A program made the position numbers and the translations under genes. A stretch of DNA of 16,194 nucleotides from JASFUX01 sp050050115 (GTDB taxonomy: Bacteria; Pseudomonadota; Alphaproteobacteria; Caulobacterales; Maricaulaceae): assembly GCA_050050115.1 (NCBI GenBank), contig JASFUX010000048.1:1-16194 (forward strand). Direction: 5' to 3'. Position 1 is the first letter of the stretch, and each line of letters opens with the position of its first letter. Positions 1 to 6,898 of the stretch are shown here, piece after piece. The notes under the pieces were generated by a model. It ran no database searches. It was not told the origin of the DNA and worked only from the letters and a program-made list of their open reading frames with translations.

Positions 1-114
1 CTTGCCCGAGCGGAACACCGACAGGCGCGGCCGCGCGCCCGCATGCGCCTTGAGCCTGCGGCGCACGCTTTGAGCGCGCTTGTGGCGGGCGGCCTTTGCG
101 GTCTTGGCGGTCAT
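1..114 (-). CDS. rplR: 50S ribosomal protein L18, N-terminal part (cut by window edge)
   Basis: The first 38 codons of L18, the large-subunit protein that binds 5S rRNA with L5 in the central protuberance. The visible protein starts MTAKTAKAARHKRAQ and has the family's basic N-terminal stretch followed by the conserved RPRLSVFRSGK block. The rest lies beyond the left edge. The ATG (114–112) overlaps the TGA of rplF (113–111) as ATGA, which suggests translational coupling. Its position directly after L6 is the standard spc operon order. Identification is firm despite the truncation because the PRLSVFRS motif and the context agree. Confidence 0.93.
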   Translation of the reverse strand, partial: MTAKTAKAARHKRAQSVRRRLKAHAGARPRLSVFRSGK

Positions 115-644
115 TTCTTCTTACCTTCCTTGCGCCGAACGTATTCGCCCGCGTAGCGGATGCCCTTGCCCTTGTACGGCTCGGGCGGCCGGAACTTGCG
201 GATCTCCGCCGCCGTTTGACCGACCTTCTGCTTGTCGATGCCCGAGACGATGACCTCGGTAGGCTTCGGCGCGGCAATGGTGATGCCTTCGGGCGGGTCG
301 TAGACCACGTCGTGGCTGAGCCCGAGCTGCAGCTTCAGCGCCTTGCCCTGAAGCTGGGCGCGATAGCCGACGCCCTGAAGCTCGAGGTTCTTCTCAAAGC
401 CGTTCGTGACGCCCTCGACCATGTTGGCGACGAGCGTGCGCTGCAGCCCCCACATCGAGCGGGCCTTCTTGGACTGATCGCGCGGCGTGATGGTGACCGC
501 GCCGTCCTCGAGCTTGGCCGTCACGTCCTCGACCAGGGTGAGCGACAGCTCGCCCTTGGGGCCTTTGATCTTGACCTCGCGGCCGTCGACCGACGCAGTC
601 ACCCCTGAGGGGATTTCGATCGGCAGCTTACCAATCCGGGACAT
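111..644 (-). CDS. rplF: 50S ribosomal protein L6
   Basis: L6 binds 23S rRNA near the sarcin–ricin loop and L7/L12 stalk base, where elongation factors dock. The 177-residue product begins MSRIGKLPIEIPSGV and ends with the conserved PYKGKGIRYAGEYVRRKEGKKK-type basic tail. Length is typical for bacterial L6, with its two repeated alpha/beta domains. I chose the ATG at 644; the frame extends one codon further to a TTG, but a GGGAG ribosome-binding site (656–652) is spaced 7 nt from the ATG. The gene lies 12 bp after rpsH and its stop overlaps the rplR start. Nothing is unusual in the protein. Confidence 0.97.
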   Translation of the reverse strand: MSRIGKLPIEIPSGVTASVDGREVKIKGPKGELSLTLVEDVTAKLEDGAVTITPRDQSKKARSMWGLQRTLVANMVEGVTNGFEKNLELQGVGYRAQLQGKALKLQLGLSHDVVYDPPEGITIAAPKPTEVIVSGIDKQKVGQTAAEIRKFRPPEPYKGKGIRYAGEYVRRKEGKKK

Positions 645-656
645 CAAACCGCTCCC

Positions 657-1055
657 TTAGACGACCCGGCAGAGGATCTCTCCGCCCACGTTCTGCTCGC
701 GCGCAACGTGGTCGGACATCACCCCTTTGGGCGTGGACAGGATCGCGATGCCGAGCCCGTTGCGGACCCGCGGCAGATCGCTGACCGAAGAATAGACCCG
801 GCGGCCAGGCGTCGAGATCCGCTGGATCTCGGAAATCACCGGCTCGCCTTCGAAGTACTTGAGCTCGATCTCGAACTCGCGACGGCCGTTGGGATGCTCA
901 ACCTCGGCGTAGCCGCGGATGTAGCCCTCGGCCTCGAGGACGTCGAGAACGCGCTTGCGCAACTTGGACGCAGGCGATGACACCTTCGTCCGCCCCCGCA
1001 TCAGCGAGTTGCGGATGCGTGTGAGCATATCGCCAAGTGGATCGTTGATCGCCAT
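657..1055 (-). CDS. rpsH: 30S ribosomal protein S8
   Basis: S8 is a primary binder of 16S rRNA in the central domain of the small subunit. In E. coli it is also the translational repressor of the spc operon. The 132-residue protein begins MAINDPLGDMLTRIRN and contains the signature region GLGIAILSTPKGVMSDHVA followed by GGEILCRVV at the C-terminus, all family hallmarks. A GGGA ribosome-binding site lies just before the ATG. It sits 11 bp after rpsN and 12 bp before rplF. In E. coli S8 acts on an mRNA site near the start of rplE; I could not confirm such a mimic here by eye. Confidence 0.97.
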   Translation of the reverse strand: MAINDPLGDMLTRIRNSLMRGRTKVSSPASKLRKRVLDVLEAEGYIRGYAEVEHPNGRREFEIELKYFEGEPVISEIQRISTPGRRVYSSVSDLPRVRNGLGIAILSTPKGVMSDHVAREQNVGGEILCRVV

Positions 1056-1066
1056 GCAGCTCGTCC

Positions 1067-1372
1067 CTACCAGCTCGACTTGACCATGCCGGGCACGAGG
1101 CCCTGGTTCGCCAGCTCGCGCAGCGCGATCCGGCTCATTTTCAACTTCCGATAAAACGCCCGCGGCCGACCGCTGACGCCGCAGCGGTTGCGGTAGCGCG
1201 ACGGCGCGGAGTTGCGCGGCAGCTCGGCGAGCTTGGTCTGCGCCTCGATGCGCTCCTCGATCGGGCGCTCCTGATCGCGGGCGATCGCCTTGAGCTCGGC
1301 GCGCCGCTGGGCGTACCGGGTCGCCAGCTTCCGCCGCCGCTCGTTCTTTTCAATGGCGCTCTTCTTTGCCAT
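1067..1372 (-). CDS. rpsN: 30S ribosomal protein S14, long zinc-independent form
   Basis: S14 is a late-assembling protein of the 30S head that contacts 16S rRNA helix 34 and neighbours S3, S10 and S19. The 101-residue product begins MAKKSAIEKNERRRKLA and ends RELANQGLVPGMVKSSW, matching the long form. It lacks the CxxC pair and zinc ribbon of the short (about 61 aa) form; the only cysteine in the conserved core is in NRCGVSGRPRAFYRK. The long type at this place in the spc operon is normal for proteobacteria. The gene is preceded by a 55-bp spacer after rplE and by a GGAGGAG purine run about 10 nt before the ATG. Confidence 0.97.
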   Translation of the reverse strand: MAKKSAIEKNERRRKLATRYAQRRAELKAIARDQERPIEERIEAQTKLAELPRNSAPSRYRNRCGVSGRPRAFYRKLKMSRIALRELANQGLVPGMVKSSW

Positions 1373-1392
1373 TTGTCGTCTTCTCCTCCGCC

Positions 1393-1408
1393 TCCGGGCG
1401 CTCCCGGA
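1393..1408 (-). other. Small hairpin in the rplE–rpsN spacer
   Basis: A perfect 6-bp stem, TCCGGG and CCCGGA around a 4-nt loop, lies in the 55-bp spacer between rplE and rpsN. No run of T follows on either strand, so it is not a clear terminator. It could shape mRNA stability or S14 translation initiation, or be chance in GC-rich DNA. Confidence 0.4.
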
Positions 1409-1427
1409 CGGCCTTCAAACCTTAGTC

Positions 1428-1991
1428 TTAGTTCCTGAACGGAAAGTCGAACTCGCTCAGAAGCGCCTTGGCTTCGTCGTCCGTCTTCGCCGTCGTGCAA
1501 ACGATGATGTCCATGCCCCAGATCTGATCGATCTTGTCGTAGTCGATCTCGGGGAAGACGATGTGCTCCTTAAGGCCCATCGCATAGTTGCCCCGGCCAT
1601 CGAACGACTTGCCGTTCAGGCCGCGGAAGTCCTTCACCCGCGGCAGCGCGATCGTCACCAGGCGGTCGAGGAACTCGTACATGCGGTCGCGCCGCAGCGT
1701 GACTTTCGCGCCGATGACCATGCCTTCGCGCAGCTTGAAGGTCGCGATCGACTTCTTCGCGCGCGTGGTCAGCGGCTTCTGGCCGGCGATCAGCTCGAGA
1801 TCGCGCACCGCGGACTGCACCTTCTTGGAATCGGCCACGGCCTCGCCGACCCCCATGTTGAGCACGACCTTGTCGAGCTTGGGGATCTGCATCTCGTTGG
1901 TGTAGCCGAACTTCTCCTTCAAGCGCGCGCGAACGTCGTCCGCGTAGCGCTTGTGAAGGCGCGGCCGCTCTTTGGTCGCCGCCTCAGACAT
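1428..1991 (-). CDS. rplE: 50S ribosomal protein L5
   Basis: L5 binds 5S rRNA in the central protuberance and contacts the P-site tRNA and, across the subunit interface, S13. The 187-residue protein begins MSEAATKERPRLHKRY and carries conserved blocks including KLDKVVLNMGVGEA, ITGQKP-like IAGQKPLTTRAKKSIA, and the C-terminal GMDIIVCTTAKTDDEA, as in bacterial L5. Family length is about 179–187. Its ATG (1991–1989) lies inside the end of rplX, whose TGA is at 1986–1984, an 8-nt overlap consistent with coupled translation. A GGGAG site (about 9 nt upstream) supports this start. Confidence 0.97.
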   Translation of the reverse strand: MSEAATKERPRLHKRYADDVRARLKEKFGYTNEMQIPKLDKVVLNMGVGEAVADSKKVQSAVRDLELIAGQKPLTTRAKKSIATFKLREGMVIGAKVTLRRDRMYEFLDRLVTIALPRVKDFRGLNGKSFDGRGNYAMGLKEHIVFPEIDYDKIDQIWGMDIIVCTTAKTDDEAKALLSEFDFPFRN

Positions 1992-2301
1992 CGATCACTT
2001 CTCCCGATCTCTTCGAGACCCGCACTTTCTTGCCGTCCTCAAGCGTCTTGAAGCCGACGCGCGTCGCCTTGCCGTCCGAGGGGTCGGCGTGGGCGATGTT
2101 GGAAAGGTGGATCGGCGCCTCCTTCTCCTCAATGCCGCCGGCGCTCGTTTGGGTCGGACGCTGATGGCGCTTGACCACGTTGACCCCCTGCACGATCGCG
2201 CGGGACTCCTTAGGCAGGACTTTGAGCACCTCGCCCTTCGCGCCGCGGTAGCGGCCCGTCAGGACGACGACCTTGTCCCCTTTTTTGATCTTCGCAGCCA
2301 T
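1984..2301 (-). CDS. rplX: 50S ribosomal protein L24
   Basis: L24 is one of the two assembly-initiator proteins of the large subunit; it binds the 5' domain of 23S rRNA near the tunnel exit. The 105-residue product begins MAAKIKKGDKVVVLTG and shows the N-terminal KOW motif (about residues 5–32: KKGDKVVVLTGRYRGAKGEV region, with the invariant glycine), then the basic NVVKRHQRPT stretch. Length is typical. It follows rplN by 30 bp and overlaps rplE by 8 nt. Only a modest AAGAAGG-type ribosome-binding site is seen, rather far (about 11 nt) from the ATG. Confidence 0.97.
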   Translation of the reverse strand: MAAKIKKGDKVVVLTGRYRGAKGEVLKVLPKESRAIVQGVNVVKRHQRPTQTSAGGIEEKEAPIHLSNIAHADPSDGKATRVGFKTLEDGKKVRVSKRSGEVIDV

Positions 2302-2331
2302 TTCAGCGCGCCTTCTTCACGTTCGCTCCGC

Positions 2332-2700
2332 TCACAGCACTTCAGGCGCGAGCGAGATGATCTTCATATGGTTCTTGCCGCGCAGCTCGCGCGGCACCGG
2401 GCCAAAAATCCGCGTACCGACCGGCTCGCCCTGGTTGTTGACCAGAACGGCGGCGTTCGCGTCGAAACGGATCACCGAGCCGTCGCGGCGCTTGATGTCC
2501 TTCGAGGTGCGAACGACGACCGCCTTGCGAACCTCGCCCTTCTTCACCCGGCCGCGCGGGATCGCCTCTTTCACCGACACGACGATGATGTCGCCCACGT
2601 GCGCATAGCGGCGTTTCGCACCGCCCAGCACCTTGATGCACTGGACGCGGCGGGCGCCTGAGTTGTCGGCGACCTCTAGGTTGGACTGCATCTGGATCAT
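2332..2700 (-). CDS. rplN: 50S ribosomal protein L14
   Basis: L14 is a five-stranded beta-barrel protein at the subunit interface that binds 23S rRNA beside L19 and forms bridges with 16S rRNA helix 14; it is also the docking site of the silencing factor RsfS. The 122-residue product begins MIQMQSNLEVADNSGA and contains the family signatures KRRYAHVGDIIVVSVKEA and VLVNNQGEPVGTRIFGPV. Length equals the family norm. It opens the spc operon, 61 bp after rpsQ, with an AGGAG ribosome-binding site 7 nt before the ATG. No clear promoter is visible in that spacer. Confidence 0.97.
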   Translation of the reverse strand: MIQMQSNLEVADNSGARRVQCIKVLGGAKRRYAHVGDIIVVSVKEAIPRGRVKKGEVRKAVVVRTSKDIKRRDGSVIRFDANAAVLVNNQGEPVGTRIFGPVPRELRGKNHMKIISLAPEVL

Positions 2701-2733
2701 CTTCGTGCTCCTTGACGCGGGGCGCGAGCTTGT

Positions 2734-2751
2734 CCGTCCGCATTCGGACGG
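2734..2751 (-). other. Hairpin in the rpsQ–rplN (S10/spc) spacer
   Basis: A perfect 7-bp stem, CCGTCCG and CGGACGG with a CATT loop, occupies the middle of the 61-bp spacer at the S10/spc operon boundary. There is no T-run after it on the minus strand, so it is unlikely to end transcription by itself. It could modulate mRNA processing or rplN translation. Confidence 0.45.
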
Positions 2752-2761
2752 TCGACCGGCT

Positions 2762-2995
2762 CTAGCCTTGCGCGACCACCTCCCAGCGCTTCAACTTCGA
2801 CTTCGGCGCGCACTCCTGGATCGACACCCGGTCGCCGACCTTGTGCGCGTCCGCTTCATCGTGCGCGTGATACTTCTTCGAACGCCGCACCGTCTTTTTC
2901 AGAAGCGGGTGCAGGAAGGTCCGCTCGACGCGCACGACCACGGTCTTGGCTCCCTTGTCCGACACCACTTCGCCATAGAGCACGCGTTTGGGCAT
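2762..2995 (-). CDS. rpsQ: 30S ribosomal protein S17
   Basis: S17 is an OB-fold primary 16S rRNA-binding protein of the small-subunit body, important for early assembly. The 77-residue protein starts MPKRVLYGEVVSDKGAKT and has the family signature KKYHAHDEADAHKVGDRVSI followed by IQECAPKSKLKRWEVV, close to the usual GDxVxIxExRPLSKTKRW motif. It follows rpmC by 9 bp; its AGGAG ribosome-binding site shares bases with the rpmC TAG stop, so termination and reinitiation are close together. It is the last S10-operon gene, before a 61-bp spacer. Ends with TAG. Confidence 0.96.
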   Translation of the reverse strand: MPKRVLYGEVVSDKGAKTVVVRVERTFLHPLLKKTVRRSKKYHAHDEADAHKVGDRVSIQECAPKSKLKRWEVVAQG

Positions 2996-3004
2996 GCCGT
3001 TCTC

Positions 3005-3244
3005 CTAGCTCGCCTCGGCGCCCGCGGCGCTCTTGGGGGCGCTTGCGGCGCCCTTCTCCGCGAGGACCGTCTTGATCCGCGCAATGTCGCGGCGCACCTG
3101 GCGCACGCGGTGGGTTTTCTCAAGCTGGCCGGAGGCCTGCTGGAAGCGCAGGTTGAACTGTTCCTTCTTCAAAGAGAGCAGCTTGTCCTGCAGCTGATCG
3201 GGCGTCATTTGCCGCACGTCTTCGGAGGTGAGCTTGTCGGCCAT
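3005..3244 (-). CDS. rpmC: 50S ribosomal protein L29
   Basis: L29 is a small two-helix protein at the exit of the peptide tunnel, next to L23, where SRP and trigger factor dock. The 79-residue product begins MADKLTSEDVRQMTPDQLQDKLL, then has the conserved KKEQFNLRFQQASGQLEKTHRVRQVRRDIARIKTVL-type core (about residues 28–62), and ends in an Ala/Ser-rich tail. Two starts are possible. An ATG at 3250 overlaps the rplP stop as ATGA. The ATG at 3244 has a GGGGTG site (3257–3252) at the ideal 7-nt spacing and gives the usual MADKL-type N-terminus, so I chose it; the site is too close to serve the 3250 ATG well. Confidence 0.93.
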   Translation of the reverse strand: MADKLTSEDVRQMTPDQLQDKLLSLKKEQFNLRFQQASGQLEKTHRVRQVRRDIARIKTVLAEKGAASAPKSAAGAEAS

Positions 3245-3246
3245 CG

Positions 3247-3666
3247 TCATTCACCCCGCATTGCGCGCGTGACGATCTTGGTCTTGACCGGCAGCTTCGC
3301 CGCGCCGAGCGACAGCGCTTCGCGCGCGGTCTCTTCGGGCACGCCGTCGATCTCGAACATGATCCGGCCGGGCTTGACCTTGGCGACCCAGTACTCGGGG
3401 CTGCCCTTGCCCTTGCCCATCCGCACCTCGGTCGGCTTCTTCGACACCGGCACGTCGGGGAAGACGCGAATCCACACCCGGCCGGCGCGCTTCATCGCCC
3501 GGGTGATGGCGCGCCGCGTCGCCTCGATCTGGCGTGCGGTGACGCGCTCGGGCTCGAGCGACTTGAGGCCATAGGAGCCGAAGTTCAAGTCCGCGCCGCC
3601 CTTGGCGAGGCCCTTGATCCGACCCTTGTGGGCCTTTCTGAACTTGGTGCGCTTGGGTTGCAGCAT
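3247..3666 (-). CDS. rplP: 50S ribosomal protein L16
   Basis: L16 sits near the A-site tRNA elbow and the base of the central protuberance and is needed for late 50S maturation and peptidyl transfer. The 139-residue protein begins MLQPKRTKFRKAHKGR and contains the LEPERVTARQIEATRRAITR region and the GKGKGSPEYWVAKVKPG motif with the arginine-rich loop, all typical. Family length is about 136–138. It follows rpsC by 3 bp, with a GGAG site 8 nt before the ATG, and its stop lies beside the rpmC start. No unusual features. Confidence 0.97.
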   Translation of the reverse strand: MLQPKRTKFRKAHKGRIKGLAKGGADLNFGSYGLKSLEPERVTARQIEATRRAITRAMKRAGRVWIRVFPDVPVSKKPTEVRMGKGKGSPEYWVAKVKPGRIMFEIDGVPEETAREALSLGAAKLPVKTKIVTRAMRGE

Positions 3667-3669
3667 GAC

Positions 3670-4419
3670 TTACGCTCCGCTCGTCGCGACGCCGGCGTTC
3701 GGCGCGCCCGCCTGGGCGCGGCGATCGCGCTCCTGCCGGCCGCGCGCCTCGCCCGAGTCCTGCGCGCGCCGCTCGGCCGCCATCGGGTCGTGCTCGAGGA
3801 TCTCGCCTTTGAACACCCAGACCTTCACCCCAATTATGCCGTAGGCGGTCTTAGCTTCGGCCGTGCCGTAGTCGATATCCGCGCGCAGCGTATGCAGCGG
3901 CACCGAGCCCTCCTGGTAGCGCTCTGACCGCGCGATCTCCGCGCCGCCGAGACGGCCGCCGACCTGGATCTTGCAGCCCTTCGCGCCCATCCGCATCGCG
4001 CTCTGCAGCGAGCGCTTCATCGCCCGGCGGAAGGCGACGCGCTTTTCAAGCTGCTGCGCGACGCTTTCGGCGACGAGGTTGGCGTCGATCTCGGGCTTTC
4101 TCAGCTCGACGAGGTTCAAGTGCACCTCGCCGTCGACCATCTGGGCGAGCTCCTTGCGGATCGACTCGATGTCCGCGCCCTTCTTGCCGATGACCACGCC
4201 CGGCCGCGCGGTGTGGATCGTCACCCGGCACTTCTTGTGCGGACGCTCGATCACGATCTTGGAGATGCCCGCGTTCTGGAGGCGCTTGCGCAGATGCTTG
4301 CGGATCTTGAGGTCCGCGTGCAGCAGCTCAGGGTACTCCGCCGACGGCGCGACCCAGCGCGACTCCCACGTCCGGTTGATCCCCAGACGCAGCCCGACGG
4401 GATTGACTTTCTGACCCAT
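3670..4419 (-). CDS. rpsC: 30S ribosomal protein S3 (with hydrophilic C-terminal tail)
   Basis: S3 lines the mRNA entry channel of the 30S head with S4 and S5 and contributes to helicase activity on mRNA. The 249-residue protein starts MGQKVNPVGLRLGINRTW. The type-II KH domain carries the GxxG loop as GKKG (residues 78–81). The C-terminal domain has the QVGGRLGGAEIARSE and GIIGVKVWVFKGEI blocks. From about residue 213 a charged then Ala/Gly-rich tail follows, as often seen in alphaproteobacterial S3. The ATG shares one base with the rplV stop (TGATG at 4419), and a GGAGG site lies 7 nt upstream, inside rplV. Confidence 0.97.
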   Translation of the reverse strand: MGQKVNPVGLRLGINRTWESRWVAPSAEYPELLHADLKIRKHLRKRLQNAGISKIVIERPHKKCRVTIHTARPGVVIGKKGADIESIRKELAQMVDGEVHLNLVELRKPEIDANLVAESVAQQLEKRVAFRRAMKRSLQSAMRMGAKGCKIQVGGRLGGAEIARSERYQEGSVPLHTLRADIDYGTAEAKTAYGIIGVKVWVFKGEILEHDPMAAERRAQDSGEARGRQERDRRAQAGAPNAGVATSGA

Positions 4420-4805
4420 CAGGCCGCCTCCAGCTCTTCGACTTCACGCACCACGATGGTGATCTCCGAAAACGGCTTTTCGATCCGCGCCGCCCGGCCG
4501 CGGGCGCGCGCCCGGAAGCGCTTCATCACGAGGTTCTTGCCCACGAACGCTTCGGCGACGATCAGGTCGTCGATCTCGAGACCGTGGTTCTCCGCGGCGT
4601 TGGCGATGGCGCTTTGCAGGCACTTCTTGACGTCCCGCGCAATGCGCTTGTTCGAGAACGTCAGCTCGTTCAAGGCGCGCTCGACCTTGAGGCCGCGAAT
4701 GGTCTGGGCCACCAGGTTGAGCTTCTGCGGGCTGATGCGGACCATCCGAAGCTTTGCGCGCGCTTCGTTGTCAGCGACCCGGCGGGGGTTCTTGGACTTG
4801 CCCAT
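4419..4805 (-). CDS. rplV: 50S ribosomal protein L22
   Basis: L22 is an early assembly protein whose long beta-hairpin reaches into the nascent peptide tunnel and, with L4, forms its constriction. The 128-residue product begins MGKSKNPRRVADNEARAKL and includes the conserved ISPQKLNLVAQTIRG helix, AENHGLEIDDLIVAEA, and the hairpin MKRFRARARGRAARIEKP (about residues 92–109), which is the macrolide-relevant loop and looks wild-type. Length is slightly above the 110-aa E. coli form because of an extended N-terminus, common in this class. It lies 3 bp after rpsS and overlaps rpsC by 1 nt. Confidence 0.97.
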   Translation of the reverse strand: MGKSKNPRRVADNEARAKLRMVRISPQKLNLVAQTIRGLKVERALNELTFSNKRIARDVKKCLQSAIANAAENHGLEIDDLIVAEAFVGKNLVMKRFRARARGRAARIEKPFSEITIVVREVEELEAA

Positions 4806-4808
4806 GGC

Positions 4809-5087
4809 CTACTTCCGCCTCGCCTTCTTGTCCGCCGCGTGGCCGTAGTAGGTCCGCGTCGGCGAGAACTCGCCAAGCTTGTGACCGACCATGTCCTCGC
4901 TGACGAGCACGGGGATGAACTTCTGTCCGTTGTGCACCTGGAACGTCAGGCCGACGAAGTTCGGCAGGATGGTGGAGCGGCGCGACCAGGTCTTGATCGC
5001 AGCCTTGCGGCCCTCTTCGTGAGCCTTCTCCGCCTTCTTGACGAGATATCCGTCGACGAACGGACCTTTCCAAACCGAGCGCGGCAT
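4809..5087 (-). CDS. rpsS: 30S ribosomal protein S19
   Basis: S19 lies in the 30S head, binds S13 and contacts the A-site tRNA region and the inter-subunit bridge. The 92-residue protein begins MPRSVWKGPFVDGYLVKK and includes the family signatures WSRRSTILPNFVGLTFQVHNG and GHKLGEFSPTRTYYGHAADK. Length equals the family norm. It is placed 9 bp after rplB and 3 bp before rplV, with an AGGGA ribosome-binding site just upstream of the ATG. Ends with TAG. No oddities. Confidence 0.98.
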   Translation of the reverse strand: MPRSVWKGPFVDGYLVKKAEKAHEEGRKAAIKTWSRRSTILPNFVGLTFQVHNGQKFIPVLVSEDMVGHKLGEFSPTRTYYGHAADKKARRK

Positions 5088-5096
5088 CGCTTGTCC

Positions 5097-5933
5097 CTAA
5101 CGCTTCTTCTTCAGATGGCGCGAGCGGACGATCATCTTGTCCGTCGCCTTGTTCGACCGCGTCTTGCGGCCCTTGGTCGGCTTGCCCCAGGGCGTGACCG
5201 GATGCCGGCCGCCCGAGGTGCGGCCTTCGCCGCCGCCGTGGGGGTGGTCGATCGGGTTCATCGCCACGCCGCGCACTGACGGACGCTTGCCCAGCCAGCG
5301 CTTGCGCCCGGCCTTGCCGAGGTTGGTGTTGAGGTGATCAGGGTTCGACACCGCGCCCACGGTCGCAAAGCACTTGTCGTCGACCATCCGCAGCTCGCCC
5401 GAGTTCAGGCGGATTTGCGCAAAGCCGCGGTCGCGACCGACCAGCTGCGCATAGGCGCCGGCCGAGCGGGCGATCTGGCCGCCCTTCTCGGGCTTCAACT
5501 CGACGTTATGAATGATCGTGCCGACCGGCATCGCCTTTAGAGGCATCGCGTTGCCCGGCTTCACGTCGGCGCGGTCCGAGGAGATCACCTCGTCGCCCGC
5601 CTTCAAACGCTGCGGCGCGAGGATGTAGCTCTTCTCACCGTCCGGGTAGGCGACAAGCGCGATGAACGCCGTGCGGTTGGGATCATACTCGAGCCGCTCG
5701 ACCGTGCCGACGACGTCGCGCTTGGTGCGCTTGAAGTCGATCTTCCGGTAGAGCTTCTTCGCCCCGCCGCCGCGACGGCGCGCGGTGATCCGGCCGGTGT
5801 TGTTGCGTCCGCCCTTCTTGGTCAGCCCCTCGACGAGGGACTTCTCGGGCCGCCCCTTGTGCAGCTCGGCGCGGTCGACCAGCACGAGCTGGCGACGGCC
5901 GGCGGAGGTGGGGTTGAAAGTCTTGAGCGCCAT
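5097..5933 (-). CDS. rplB: 50S ribosomal protein L2
   Basis: L2 is a primary 23S rRNA-binding protein close to the peptidyl transferase centre, required for subunit association and peptide bond formation. The 278-residue product begins MALKTFNPTSAGRRQLV. The OB-fold and SH3-like RNA-binding domain (about residues 60–200) are followed by the C-terminal loop VAMNPIDHPHGGGEGR, with His230 equivalent to the conserved histidine implicated in activity. The tail ends RSRHLKKKR as usual. Length matches the family. It lies 18 bp after rplW; only a weak ribosome-binding site (GGAA close to the ATG) is seen. Ends with TAG. Confidence 0.98.
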   Translation of the reverse strand: MALKTFNPTSAGRRQLVLVDRAELHKGRPEKSLVEGLTKKGGRNNTGRITARRRGGGAKKLYRKIDFKRTKRDVVGTVERLEYDPNRTAFIALVAYPDGEKSYILAPQRLKAGDEVISSDRADVKPGNAMPLKAMPVGTIIHNVELKPEKGGQIARSAGAYAQLVGRDRGFAQIRLNSGELRMVDDKCFATVGAVSNPDHLNTNLGKAGRKRWLGKRPSVRGVAMNPIDHPHGGGEGRTSGGRHPVTPWGKPTKGRKTRSNKATDKMIVRSRHLKKKR

Positions 5934-5951
5934 CGTTCCGTCTCGAATTCC

Positions 5952-6245
5952 CTAAAGGCCCGTCGTCACGTCGATCGTGTGACCTTCCTGCAAGGTCACG
6001 ACCGCTTTCTTGGTGTCGTTGCGCCGGCCGACGATTCCGCGGAACCGCTTAGTCTTGCCCTTCTGACGCAGGGTGTTGACCTTCTCGACCTTGACCTTGA
6101 ACAGCTCCTCGATCGCCTCGGCGATGTCCTTCTTCGTCGCCGTCAGCGGCACCTGGAAGACGACTTTGCCGTGCTCGGACAAAAGCGTCGCCTTCTCGGT
6201 GATGATCGGCTTCAAAATCGTATCGTAGTGGCGGGCCGCGACCAT
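5952..6245 (-). CDS. rplW: 50S ribosomal protein L23
   Basis: L23 flanks the nascent-peptide tunnel exit and is the docking point for trigger factor and SRP. The 97-residue protein begins MVAARHYDTILKPIITEKA and has the L23 core VNTLRQKGKTKRFRGIVGRR with the extended loop, then KKAVVTLQEGHTIDV. I chose the ATG at 6245. A GTG at 6248 would add one codon, but the perfect AGGAGG site (6258–6253) is 7 nt from the ATG and only 4 nt from the GTG. The ATG shares one base with the rplD stop (TGATG), so the two genes are probably translationally coupled. Ends with TAG. Confidence 0.96.
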   Translation of the reverse strand: MVAARHYDTILKPIITEKATLLSEHGKVVFQVPLTATKKDIAEAIEELFKVKVEKVNTLRQKGKTKRFRGIVGRRNDTKKAVVTLQEGHTIDVTTGL

Positions 6246-6898
6246 CACGCCGCCTCCTTCGCTTTGGCGCCGGCCTTCTCGGCGAAGCGCGCATGGAGCG
6301 CGTCGACCGCCGCCTTGGTCAGCACCAGATTGTCGTGCGCGAGCACGTCGTAGACGTTGAGCCCCTGCACCGGCAGGACGTCGATCCGCGGCAGATTGCG
6401 CGCCGCGCGCGCGAAGTTCTCGTCGAACTCCGCGCCGCCGATGATCAACGCGTTCTCGAGCTTGAGCTTGCCGAGCGCGGCTGCGAGCGCGGAGGTCTTC
6501 GGCGCATCGAGCTTGGCGTCGTCGAGAACGGTCAGGGCGTCGGTCTTGGCCCGCGAGGAGAGCGCATGACGGAGCGCCAGCGCGCGCACCTTCTTGGGCA
6601 GGCTAAAGGCGTAGTCGCGCGGCTTGGGCGCATGCGCCTTGGCGCCGCCGCGGAAGATGCCGGCCGTCCGTGCGCCATGACGCGCCCGGCCGCCGCCCTT
6701 TTGACGGCCCCACTTGGTCTTCGTGCGCGCCACCTCGCCGCGTTCGAGCGTGTCGTGCGTGCCGGCGCGGCGCTTGGCGAGCTGCCAGCGCACGACGCGA
6801 TGCAGAAGGTCGGCGCGCGGATCGAGGCCGAACACCGCGTCGTCGAGATCGACGTCGCCGGCGGCCTTGCCCGCAAGTGTCTTGACCGCGATCTTCAT
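6245..6898 (-). CDS. rplD: 50S ribosomal protein L4
   Basis: L4 binds 23S rRNA and sends a long basic loop into the peptide tunnel, where it forms the constriction with L22. In E. coli it also represses the S10 operon at its leader. The 217-residue product begins MKIAVKTLAGKAAGDVD. The loop region (residues 60–77) reads KTKWGRQKGGGRARHGAR, where the more usual form has QKGTGxAR. It is followed by FRGGAKAHAPKPRDY and the conserved LPKKVRALALRHALSSRAK helix. The ATG overlaps the rplC TGA by one base, and a GGAGAG site lies upstream. Length is family-typical (about 201–217). Confidence 0.97.
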   Translation of the reverse strand: MKIAVKTLAGKAAGDVDLDDAVFGLDPRADLLHRVVRWQLAKRRAGTHDTLERGEVARTKTKWGRQKGGGRARHGARTAGIFRGGAKAHAPKPRDYAFSLPKKVRALALRHALSSRAKTDALTVLDDAKLDAPKTSALAAALGKLKLENALIIGGAEFDENFARAARNLPRIDVLPVQGLNVYDVLAHDNLVLTKAAVDALHARFAEKAGAKAKEAA

